Assembly: GCF_007997215.1 (NCBI RefSeq)
Contig: NZ_VORW01000021.1
Location: 1 to 64,000 of the forward strand
Source: Algoriphagus aquimarinus
Lineage (GTDB): Bacteria; Bacteroidota; Bacteroidia; Cytophagales; Cyclobacteriaceae
Direction of reading: 5' to 3'
Length of the DNA stretch: 64,000 nucleotides
Every line of letters starts with the position of its first letter. The first letter of the stretch is position 1. The translations under genes were made by a program, and so were the position numbers. Of the stretch, positions 17,997-25,243 are shown piece by piece. The notes beneath the pieces were generated by a model that was not told where the DNA came from, ran no database searches, and worked only from the letters and a program-made list of their open reading frames with translations.

Positions 17997-19799
17997 TTAA
18001 CCTTTTGAAACTTCCATGCTAACGCTCTTGCCTTTGATGGTGTTGTTCTTCATTCCGTTGATTACTTGATCAGCGTCTTTAGTAGGAACATCAACGAAAG
18101 AGAAGTTGTCATAAATGTCGATGCCTCCAATGCTACGTCCTGGTACACCAGTTTCGCCTGCGATTGCACCTACGATATCATTTGGACGGATTCTATCTTT
18201 TTTACCAAGATTCAAGAATAGACGAGTCATATTAGCTTCACGCACACGCTCAGGTCTGTTGCCTCCATCTCTAGAGCCACCTTCACGGTTGCCGAATTCT
18301 TTTCTGCGCTCACCACCTCTTTCTCTGTCTCCGCCTCTATCTCTATCTCCACCTCTTTCATTGCGACCACCGAAACGATCTCCACGATCTCCTCTGCCAC
18401 GATCTCTTCCTCCGTCACGTCCGCCATCGCGTCCACCTTCTCTTCTTCTATCTCCACCGGATGCATCAATGCTGAAGTTCTGATCAGCCATTTCTTTAAC
18501 TGAAGAACCCATTACAATTTTGATCAAACCAACTGCAACCTGATCAAGAGTAAGACCTTCAGCAAGCATCTGACCGATAGTTGCTTCGAAAACTTGATTG
18601 TCTTCTTCTTTCTGTACTTGCTCTGTTACGTCTTTTACGAATTTAGCTTTCTTCAATTCGATCAATTCAGCAGCAGAAGGAGGGGACATCTTCGTGATAG
18701 TAGCTTTGGTATATCTTTCCAAATCTCTCATCTTGAAGCTATCTCTTCTACCAGTCACGAAGCTGATTGCTTTACCGTTTTTACCTGCACGGCCAGTACG
18801 ACCAATTCTGTGTACGTAATATTCTTCGTCTAATGGAAGGTCAAAGTTAAATACTGCCTCTACATTGTCAACGTCAATACCTCTTGCTGCTACGTCTGTA
18901 GCAACCAATACTTTGCAATGTCCCTTACGGAATTTGCCCATTACTTTGTCTCTCTGAGCTTGAGAAAGATCACCATGAAGTGCATCAGCGGCGATTCCCC
19001 TAGCGATCAAGCCTTCAGTTACCTCATCTACCATTCTCTTAGTATTACAAAATACTACGCTTAGGTTGATGTTGTGAACGTTCATCAGACGAGCTGTCAA
19101 TTCCAATTTCAATTGGGACTTAACTTCGTAGAATGTTTGCTCGATGTTAGAAACAGTAAGTTCCTTTCTGTCGATTTTGACAATCTCAGGATTCGTCTGA
19201 TACTTTCTAGTCAAGTCCATGATAGGCTTGGCCATAGTAGCAGAGAAGAATACTGTTTGTCTTTCTTGAGGCATTTCCTGAAGAATTGCTTCGATATCGT
19301 CTCTGAAGCCCATGTCTAGCATTTCATCTGCTTCATCCAATACTAGGATGCCAACAGAATCAAGTTTCAATGTGCCTCGGTTGATGTGATCTTGTACACG
19401 ACCTGGAGTACCAACTACGATCTGAACGCCTTTACGAAGAACTCTGATCTGACGATCGATTGACTCTCCACCATATATAGCTACAGAATTAATCGCTCTG
19501 TGATATCTAGCAAGTTTTTGGATTTCGCCTTCTACCTGAACAGCAAGTTCACGAGTAGGGCAAAGGATGATTGCTTGAGGCTTGTTGATATCAGCATCAA
19601 CCAAATCAATGATTGGGATAGCAAAAGCTGCTGTTTTACCTGTTCCGGTTTGAGCTTGTCCGATGACATCTCTACCCTGTAGGATAAAAGGAATTGATTG
19701 TGTTTGAATTGGGGAAGGTTGGGTATAGCCCATCTCTTCCACTGACTTAAGAATTTCCGCAGAAATCCCCAAGTCTGAGAACTTTAGTGTTTGATCCAT
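17997..19799 (-). CDS. DEAD-box RNA helicase with Arg/Gly/Asp-rich linker and RNA-binding tail
   Basis: This is an ATP-dependent RNA helicase of the DeaD/CsdA type, likely acting in ribosome assembly or RNA decay, often at low temperature. It has the Q motif near residues 25-32, Walker A AQTGTGKT (49-56), DEAD at 155-158, SAT at 186-188 and HRIGRTGRAG near 325-335. After a helical segment comes a low-complexity stretch (about 445-520) built from RDGG, RGDRG and GGDRERG units. Residues 526-600 then form a DbpA-like RNA-binding domain (TRLFLNLGKKDRIRPNDIVGAIAG). The linker is encoded by imperfect short repeats at about 18240-18465. A strong promoter is at 19904-19935, leaving a leader of roughly 98 bases. 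Confidence 0.95.
   Translation of the reverse strand: MDQTLKFSDLGISAEILKSVEEMGYTQPSPIQTQSIPFILQGRDVIGQAQTGTGKTAAFAIPIIDLVDADINKPQAIILCPTRELAVQVEGEIQKLARYHRAINSVAIYGGESIDRQIRVLRKGVQIVVGTPGRVQDHINRGTLKLDSVGILVLDEADEMLDMGFRDDIEAILQEMPQERQTVFFSATMAKPIMDLTRKYQTNPEIVKIDRKELTVSNIEQTFYEVKSQLKLELTARLMNVHNINLSVVFCNTKRMVDEVTEGLIARGIAADALHGDLSQAQRDKVMGKFRKGHCKVLVATDVAARGIDVDNVEAVFNFDLPLDEEYYVHRIGRTGRAGKNGKAISFVTGRRDSFKMRDLERYTKATITKMSPPSAAELIELKKAKFVKDVTEQVQKEEDNQVFEATIGQMLAEGLTLDQVAVGLIKIVMGSSVKEMADQNFSIDASGGDRRREGGRDGGRDGGRDRGRGDRGDRFGGRNERGGDRDRGGDRERGGERRKEFGNREGGSRDGGNRPERVREANMTRLFLNLGKKDRIRPNDIVGAIAGETGVPGRSIGGIDIYDNFSFVDVPTKDADQVINGMKNNTIKGKSVSMEVSKG
18240..18465 (-). repeat. Low-complexity repeat coding for an RGD/RDGG-rich linker
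   Basis: Imperfect repeats of short C/T-rich units (plus strand) such as CCTCTATCT and CCACGATCT encode the Arg/Gly/Asp-rich linker of the helicase. The composition opens long false frames on both strands here. Such tracts can change length by slippage. Confidence 0.7.
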
Positions 19800-19903
19800 G
19801 ATGTTTCCTTAATTTCCCTGCCATTCGGTCCTAATAAATATCCCGACAAGCGACAGTAAGGAATTCACGGCATGAAAAATTGTTCTATGTCTTATTGACG
19901 GCA

Positions 19904-19935
19904 CAAAAGTAAGATTAACTTTTTTAATATCCAAA
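19904..19935 (-). promoter_or_regulatory. Promoter of the DEAD-box helicase gene
   Basis: On the minus strand TTTG (19935-19932) and TACTTTTG (19911-19904) are 20 bp apart, a full consensus match. The start would be near 19897, leaving a leader of about 98 bases. The remaining bases of the 359-base gap (19936-20158) hold AT-rich DNA and the terminator of the DUF2911 gene. I see no gene there. Confidence 0.75.
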
Positions 19936-20067
19936 CTGTCTCTGAAAATATTTAGAATATTACTTAAATAATGAGGCGTTTTAGCAAAAAATATTTGGTT
20001 TGACACTTTGTAAGTATCTCCAAACAGGGATTACTATTGAAAACTTATAAAATTCATCCATAAAAAA

Positions 20068-20099
20068 AATTAAGCTGCCCGATGGAGAGCAGCTTAATT
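20068..20099 (-). terminator. Terminator of the DUF2911 gene
   Basis: AATTAAGCTGC (20068-20078) pairs with GCAGCTTAATT (20089-20099), an 11-bp stem with a 10-base loop. Read leftward it is followed by a run of T residues. It lies about 60 bases after the stop codon of the DUF2911 gene. Confidence 0.8.
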
Positions 20100-20158
20100 G
20101 GATGGGATTCAGATTCCAAGCATACTATTCTATAGTACTTGGCTACTTAGCCTTTGAT

Positions 20159-21004
20159 TTATTTCAGTGACTTGATGAGTCTTTCATTTAATCCTACGTA
20201 ATCCTGATTTCCTGCTTCCTCTGCTAAATCAATTGCTTCTGCAGCAGTTTCTACAGCATTCGTTTTTTTACCTAAAGCAGCCTCTATCTTAGCTTTTAGA
20301 TGCATTGTCCAGTATTTAGGTTCTTGTTCCACCGACTCATTTATCCAGTTATATGCTTGGTTGATATCCTTATCATTGGTGTAATAGTAGCTAGCAGCAG
20401 AATATAATAGGCTTGGATCTGTGCTTTCTCCGTCAATTATATACTCTTTGATCTGAGCCATCACAAGTGGATCTACTTCTGTTTCAATTCTAAAATCAAC
20501 TCTTGTATTCTCCCATTTCAAAGAAAGGTCAGAACCTGTGTCCGTCATGTTTGCAAAGCTGATTTCGAAGGTTTCATTCTTCTTTTTAAGCTTGACAGGC
20601 GCTGCTTTGAATCTGATTACATCATCACTTTTATCATAACCAATCGCTCCCCAAAGCTTAATGTTTTTGGAAAGAATCATAGTCCAATCCGATTTTTCAG
20701 GAATAGCGTAAAGTGCATATTGACCTGCAGGGATACTCGTGCCGTCAATGATCACGTCAGTTGAAAATGAAAGAACCGTGGCGCCGTTTGCTCCTGTTCT
20801 CCAAACCTGTCCGAAAGGAACCAGCTCCCCAAAAATTTTGCGATCCTTCGTACTTGGTCTACTGTAGTCTACAGTCACATCTGTCAAGCCTACTTTCTGG
20901 GCAATCTTAGCAGATGGGGAAGCCTGAGGCATTTGGATTTGCTGGGCGAAGGAAACTAGGCTAAACAGCAAAAAGGCTAAAGTGAGTGAGATTTTTTGTT
21001 TCAT
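20159..21004 (-). CDS. Secreted DUF2911-family protein
   Basis: This 281-residue exported protein has a signal peptide (residues 1-20, ending VSFAQ). Its DUF2911 domain (about 25-185) shows the typical order: MPQASPSAKIAQKVGLTDV, then VTVDYSRPSTKDRKIFG, VWRTGANGATVLSFS and PAGQYALYAIP. The C-terminal third (about 190-281) is helical and resembles TPR units (a run of Ala/Tyr/Asn residues with LYSAASYYYTNDKDINQAYNWINESV). Family function is unknown; members are common in Bacteroidota. It is monocistronic with a terminator at 20068-20099. Confidence 0.88.
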   Translation of the reverse strand: MKQKISLTLAFLLFSLVSFAQQIQMPQASPSAKIAQKVGLTDVTVDYSRPSTKDRKIFGELVPFGQVWRTGANGATVLSFSTDVIIDGTSIPAGQYALYAIPEKSDWTMILSKNIKLWGAIGYDKSDDVIRFKAAPVKLKKKNETFEISFANMTDTGSDLSLKWENTRVDFRIETEVDPLVMAQIKEYIIDGESTDPSLLYSAASYYYTNDKDINQAYNWINESVEQEPKYWTMHLKAKIEAALGKKTNAVETAAEAIDLAEEAGNQDYVGLNERLIKSLK

Positions 21005-21189
21005 TGAAATTGAAGTTTTAATTTGGTTTAAAGTTACTTAAGCGTAAAATTTGATAGGATGTTTTGAAACGCTATGCAATTTGATGCTTTTGAGTCAATA
21101 GTATAAAACTCAATGCTCATTTTTTTGCGATGACAAGAAGGTTTTCTGTTGTTTTTCATCCTCAATTTATATCCTCCGTATAGAACATT

Positions 21190-22110
21190 ATGAGTTTAGC
21201 TATTATAAGTCCCGGTAAAAACCCGGACGTTTGGATCAAAGAATTTAAAGCCCTTGCACCTGATTTGGATCTTGAGGTATATCCAGAAATCACCCAACCA
21301 GAAAAAGTCGAATACGTCTTCCTCTGGCAACATCCAGAAGGAATCCTTTCTGATTTCCCAAATCTAAAACTGATTAGTTCGATGGGAGCTGGTGTTGATC
21401 ACATTTTGCGGGATAAATCAATTCCTTCCTCAATACCTATAGTGAGAATAGTGGATGAAAAGCTTACATTTTCTATGACCAACTATGTGGTGATGGCAGT
21501 GCTGAATTATCATAGGCAGACCGCTCGCTACCAAATGAACCAGACTCGAAAAATCTGGGATATGAGTTCTCCGGAAATGGATGTGACTGTAGGCGTGATG
21601 GGAGTGGGAGCTCTAGGAAAGGATGTAATGGACAAGCTCCACTCTATGGGATTTCCAGTGGTTGGGTTTGGCTTTTCAGAAAAATCTGATTTTGAATACC
21701 CATATTATACTAAAGACAAATTAGATGAGTTTTTAAAAGAGGTCAATGTTTTGGTTTGCCTACTTCCTCTAACTCCTGATACTGAAAATATCCTCAATGC
21801 CGAGCTTTTCGCAAAATGCAATCCTAATACCTACCTTATCAATGTAGCTCGCGGTAAGCATTTAGTTGAGGATGATTTGATTAAAGCTTTGGATAATGGT
21901 CAGCTTTCTGGGGCTATGCTTGATGTGTACCGCGAAGAACCCTTGCCAAAGGATCATCCATTTTGGGAGAATTGGAAAATAGCGATGACTCCACATATAG
22001 CAAGTGTGACCAATCCACAGGCTGCTGCACCGCAAGTAATAGAGAATATTAAGCGGGTCAGGGAAAATAGAGAACTGGTAAATGTTGTTAATCGAACTAG
22101 AGGGTACTAA
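21190..22110 (+). CDS. D-2-hydroxyacid dehydrogenase, glyoxylate/hydroxypyruvate reductase type
   Basis: This is an NAD(P)H-dependent 2-hydroxyacid dehydrogenase most like GhrA, which reduces glyoxylate and hydroxypyruvate. The 306-residue chain has the nucleotide-binding GVMGVGALG at about 136-144 and the later NVARGKHLVEDDL (catalytic Arg), a catalytic Glu in REEPLP, and a catalytic His in TPHIAS. It lies six bases upstream of the Usp gene, so the two are likely co-transcribed. The exact substrate is inferred from overall similarity to GhrA rather than demonstrated by residues. Confidence 0.85.
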   Translation: MSLAIISPGKNPDVWIKEFKALAPDLDLEVYPEITQPEKVEYVFLWQHPEGILSDFPNLKLISSMGAGVDHILRDKSIPSSIPIVRIVDEKLTFSMTNYVVMAVLNYHRQTARYQMNQTRKIWDMSSPEMDVTVGVMGVGALGKDVMDKLHSMGFPVVGFGFSEKSDFEYPYYTKDKLDEFLKEVNVLVCLLPLTPDTENILNAELFAKCNPNTYLINVARGKHLVEDDLIKALDNGQLSGAMLDVYREEPLPKDHPFWENWKIAMTPHIASVTNPQAAAPQVIENIKRVRENRELVNVVNRTRGY

Positions 22111-22116
22111 CAAGCT

Positions 22117-22959
22117 ATGGTGCAAACTTTTAAAATATTATGTCCTACAGATTTTTCTGAATGCTCATTGAACGCTATTGAGTATGCTACTAGATTGGGC
22201 GAAAAGTACAAGGCAGATTTGATTTTGTTTCATGTACTGAACCGGGAGGATTATGAGAAACTGTCACCTTCCGATGCATTAGGTAAGCATCAAATGGACT
22301 TTGTACTTGAGAAGCTTCAAAACCTACAAGATGCTGTCCTTAAGGAAAGCTTAAAGAATGGCTTGAAAAGTTGCATTTCTATAGTGAAAGAAGGCAGTAT
22401 TGTCAAAGAGACACTTGAGTATGCTACTGAAATAAATGCAGGGTTAATTGTAGTAGGTACAGAAGGAGTTAATGATTTCAGAGAAAATATCATAGGCTCT
22501 CGTGCCAGTAGAATCGTGGAGCAGTCTGATCGGGATATTCTAGTAGTACCTAGGAAAGTTTATTTCAAAGCTCCCCGCAAGCTTGTCTATGCAAGTGATT
22601 ACTTAGAAGAGGATAAAATAGCTATTCAGAAAATAGTGGAAGTGGCCAAGTTTTTTGATTCTGAGATTGATTTGGTTCATGTGAGTACTACGCACAAAGC
22701 GCTGGACAAATCTTTGCACATGACTATGGTAGAGGAAATCAAACCTTTTATTAAGTATGATAAAGTAAATTTTATCTTGAAATCTTTCCGCGATGACGTT
22801 GCTTTGGGATTGGAGAATTACCTGCAAACTGCAAAGGGCGATATCCTAGTTACGCTAAGTGAGAAAAAGTCTTTCTTCGATCAGATTTTTTCGAAAAGTT
22901 TATCAAAAAAAATGGCCTATTTCATTAATAAGCCACTTTGGGTGATTAAATCTTTTTAA
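22117..22959 (+). CDS. Tandem universal stress protein
   Basis: Residues 1-145 form a UspA domain: the start KILCPTDFSECSLNAIEYATRLG and the nucleotide-loop-like VVGTEGVNDFRENIIGSRASRIVEQSDRDILVVP. Residues 150-280 are a second, degenerate copy (KLVYASDYLEEDKIAIQKIVEVAKFF) lacking the full G-2x-G-9x-G-S/T motif. Usp proteins bind ATP or related nucleotides and are raised under stress. The gene follows the 2-hydroxyacid dehydrogenase by six bases. A diverged extragenic repeat lies downstream, at 22977-23004. Confidence 0.9.
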   Translation: MVQTFKILCPTDFSECSLNAIEYATRLGEKYKADLILFHVLNREDYEKLSPSDALGKHQMDFVLEKLQNLQDAVLKESLKNGLKSCISIVKEGSIVKETLEYATEINAGLIVVGTEGVNDFRENIIGSRASRIVEQSDRDILVVPRKVYFKAPRKLVYASDYLEEDKIAIQKIVEVAKFFDSEIDLVHVSTTHKALDKSLHMTMVEEIKPFIKYDKVNFILKSFRDDVALGLENYLQTAKGDILVTLSEKKSFFDQIFSKSLSKKMAYFINKPLWVIKSF

Positions 22960-22976
22960 GTTTTTTTTATCACTTA

Positions 22977-23004
22977 GGGCACGAAGAAAGGCGCAAAGGA
23001 CGCT
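22977..23004. repeat. Diverged extragenic GCAGAG/CACAGAG-type repeat, copy 1
   Basis: The segment GGGCACGAAGAAAGGCGCAAA then GGACGC has the purine-rich, CAC/CGC-punctuated composition of a repeat often seen between Bacteroidota genes. It is short and diverged compared with the copies at 23794 and 34857. Confidence 0.4.
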
Positions 23005-23051
23005 GCATGATTTAAGTTATAGCATCTTTGTTTTAGAAAAGCCAAGCCCCA

Positions 23052-23780
23052 CTAGTCATTCTTTTTGCCACCAAACATGCTCTTCAAATAGTCAGTAAAT
23101 TCTTTTCTTGCCTTAGCATCAGTGAAAACAGCTCCAAGTGTATTCATAAAATGGCCAAAGCTCATTTCTTTCTTTTGCGATGGAATTACAGGCCTAGCTT
23201 TAACTTTTGGATCAATCTCAGGGAAGTTTGAGCTTTCTTCAGCTGGATTAGGGCTTGGTATGGAAGGGTCTTTTGATTTGTAGCCGACCAGATCGTCTGC
23301 CTTTTCGAAGCTCTTCTTTGATCTTTGTTGATAGCCTAATTTCTCTTCTACCATACCCTTATTGTTATGCGAGACTGCATCTTCAGGATCAAGCTCGATG
23401 GCTGTTTCATAGTCTGCAATTGCTCCTTCCAGATCACCGATTCTATCTTTGAAATAAGCGCGACTACTGTATCGATAGGGGTTTTTTGGGTCTAGATTGG
23501 CTGCTCTATCCAGTTCGGTGAGTGCTTCTTCATTTCTTTTTAGCAAGTGCAAAACCACCGCTCGGTCAGAGATGAAATCTGTATTGTATGGTTCTAGAGA
23601 AGTGATCAGGTCAAATTCCACCAAAGCCTCTTCAGTTCTTCCTAGTCGGGAAAGTATTCTGCCACGACTAAGATGAAGCTGTGGCTGATCCGGATTGGCT
23701 TTTACCAATCCATCAAAAATGGCCAAAGCCTCCTCAAATTTCCCTGATTTATATAATTCTATTCCTTTTTCGAAGCTCAT
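23052..23780 (-). CDS. Cytosolic TPR-repeat protein
   Basis: The 242-residue protein has no signal peptide. About four TPR units fill residues 1-145 (GIELYKSGKFEEALAIFDG, LSRGRILSRLGRTEEALVEF, AVVLHLLKRNEEALTEL, AYFKDRIGDLEGAIADYETA). A proline-rich linker (about 165-200) follows, then a conserved-looking tail with FGHFMNTLGAVFTDAKARKEF. TPRs mediate protein contacts; the partner is unknown. A consensus promoter at 24006-24034 would give a leader of about 220 bases that includes repeat copy 2. Confidence 0.85.
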   Translation of the reverse strand: MSFEKGIELYKSGKFEEALAIFDGLVKANPDQPQLHLSRGRILSRLGRTEEALVEFDLITSLEPYNTDFISDRAVVLHLLKRNEEALTELDRAANLDPKNPYRYSSRAYFKDRIGDLEGAIADYETAIELDPEDAVSHNNKGMVEEKLGYQQRSKKSFEKADDLVGYKSKDPSIPSPNPAEESSNFPEIDPKVKARPVIPSQKKEMSFGHFMNTLGAVFTDAKARKEFTDYLKSMFGGKKND

Positions 23781-23793
23781 AATGTTTTTTTTT

Positions 23794-23829
23794 AACCGCA
23801 GAGTTCGCGGAGATTACGCAGAGGCCGCA
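23794..23829. repeat. Extragenic GCAGAG-type repeat, copy 2
   Basis: The core CCGCAGAGTTCGCGGAG then ATTACGCAGAGGCCGC lines up with the left part of copy 3 at 34862 (CCGCAGAGCTTCGCGGA then ACGCAGA), so both belong to one dispersed family. It lies inside the probable leader of the TPR gene. Confidence 0.7.
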
Positions 23830-23876
23830 ATATTTTATTTTACTACTCTTTTTAAATATCAATTGTTTTCAGTCTA

Positions 23877-23926
23877 TCAGACTGAGCGCTCGCCTGCCGT
23901 TGGGCGACATGTCGAAATTCGTGTTG
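23877..23926. repeat. GC-rich segment resembling a degenerate extragenic palindrome
   Basis: Within an AT-rich gap of 326 bases (23781-24106) this segment is abruptly GC-rich and reads TCAGACTGAGCGC, a small hairpin CGCC-TGCCGTT-GGGCG, then ACATGTCGAAAT. It resembles TGTCAGACTGAGCGCAGTCGA-like palindromes found between genes in many Bacteroidota, here degraded. The rest of the gap holds repeat copy 2 and two divergent promoters; no gene is seen. Confidence 0.4.
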
Positions 23927-24005
23927 CTTCAATTTTCTAAATATTTTCTGAGGCTCATTACTTTTACCTCAAACTTTTCACTTTCTAACTCCTGCTACAC
24001 AAATA

Positions 24006-24034
24006 CAAAGGTAACTCCTGAATAGTTTACCAAA
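24006..24034 (-). promoter_or_regulatory. Promoter of the TPR gene
   Basis: On the minus strand TTTG (24034-24031) and TACCTTTG (24013-24006) are 17 bp apart. The start would lie near 24000, so the leader of the TPR mRNA is about 220 bases and contains the repeats at 23794-23829 and 23877-23926. Confidence 0.6.
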
Positions 24035-24050
24035 GAATCTTTCCTTGGTT

Positions 24051-24083
24051 TTTGCAGGCAAATGGATAGGCCTGTTATCTTTA
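24051..24083 (+). promoter_or_regulatory. Probable promoter of holA
   Basis: TTTG at 24051-24054 and TATCTTTA at 24076-24083 are 21 bp apart; the -7 box misses the final G. It is divergent from the TPR promoter and places the start about 18 bases before the holA ATG. Confidence 0.4.
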
Positions 24084-24106
24084 AGGCTTGAGAATATTCC
24101 AAATTT

Positions 24107-25135
24107 ATGCCCCAACAACCACAAGCTGTACTTAAGGATCTGAAAGCGAAAAAGTTCGCTCCAATTTACTTTTTGGATGGGGAGGAACCTTTCTTTATTG
24201 ATCAGATCACAGACTTCATTGAGAAGAATGCGATTGCAGAGCATGAGCGCGGATTTAACCAAGTGGTGCTTTATGGAAAAGACTCCAATGTCGGCATGAT
24301 CCTCAATAATGCGAGGAAATTCCCCATGATGTCAGATCGTCAAGTAGTGATCGTAAAGGAAGCCCAGAGCTTGTCTGATCTAACAAAAGAAGATTCTCAG
24401 AAATTGCTAGTGAGCTATGTACAAAACCCACTTCCAAGTACGATTTTGGTTTTTGCTCATAAGTATAAAAAACTGGATGGAAGATCTGCGCTTTACAAAG
24501 AGCTGGATAAGAAAACTGTCTATGTTCGCTCGGACAAAGTCAAAGATTACAAGCTGACGGATTGGATAGAAGGGTTTATCAAGGAAACCGAGCATTCGAT
24601 AGATACGCGTGCAGCATTACTTTTGGCGGATTCTATCGGTAATAACCTGGAAGTGCTTTCCAATGAAATAGGGAAGATGCTGATCAATTTTCGGGAGCCT
24701 ACGAAAATCACCAATGAGCACATTTCCAAGTACATTGGAATCAATAAGGACTACAATAACTTTGAATTTTTGAAAGCAATTGGATTTAAAGATGTGATCA
24801 AAGCAAACAAGATCATTCAGTATTTCATCCAGAATCCAAAGGCGAACCCGGTGATTCCTATGTTTTCACTGATGTTTAACTACTTCACCAGAATCGCTTT
24901 GATTCATCAGGCGAAGAAAACAGGAGCAAATGAGCAGCAGCTAGCCAGCCTTTTGGGGTTGCCTCCTTTTGTAGTCAAAGAATATATGGTAGCGTCCCGA
25001 AACTACAATTTGGGCAAGGTAATTGATGTGTTCGCATACATCAAAGAGGCGGATCTTCGTTTCAAAGGAGTTGACTCCGGAAGTATGAGCGAAGCCGAAA
25101 ACCTCCGCGAGCTTGTTTACAAGATTTTGCATTGA
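24107..25135 (+). CDS. holA: DNA polymerase III delta subunit
   Basis: The delta subunit opens the sliding clamp as part of the clamp loader. The 342-residue protein shows the family start in FAPIYFLDGEEPFFIDQITDFIEKNAI (about 17-43), the NARKFPMMSDRQVVIVKEAQ strand-helix around 63-82, the interrupted AAA+ fold (VFAHKYKKLDGRSALYKEL) and the C-terminal helical collar domain (about 210-342) ending in LRELVYKIL. As usual for delta it lacks a working Walker A. It stands alone between divergent and downstream promoters. Confidence 0.92.
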   Translation: MPQQPQAVLKDLKAKKFAPIYFLDGEEPFFIDQITDFIEKNAIAEHERGFNQVVLYGKDSNVGMILNNARKFPMMSDRQVVIVKEAQSLSDLTKEDSQKLLVSYVQNPLPSTILVFAHKYKKLDGRSALYKELDKKTVYVRSDKVKDYKLTDWIEGFIKETEHSIDTRAALLLADSIGNNLEVLSNEIGKMLINFREPTKITNEHISKYIGINKDYNNFEFLKAIGFKDVIKANKIIQYFIQNPKANPVIPMFSLMFNYFTRIALIHQAKKTGANEQQLASLLGLPPFVVKEYMVASRNYNLGKVIDVFAYIKEADLRFKGVDSGSMSEAENLRELVYKILH

Positions 25136-25243
25136 TTACCTAAGCCACACTATGAAATCGAGTATTTCGTAACCATCAAAAGGTGAAATACTTATTACCA
25201 ATACGAGATTCCATATGGCCTTTAAAGGACAAATTTTAAGCAT

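Noticed and set aside
18115..18483. 122-codon Pro/Arg/Ser-rich frame opposite the helicase
   Set aside because: It is the antisense reading of the Gly/Arg/Asp repeat tract; composition fully explains it.
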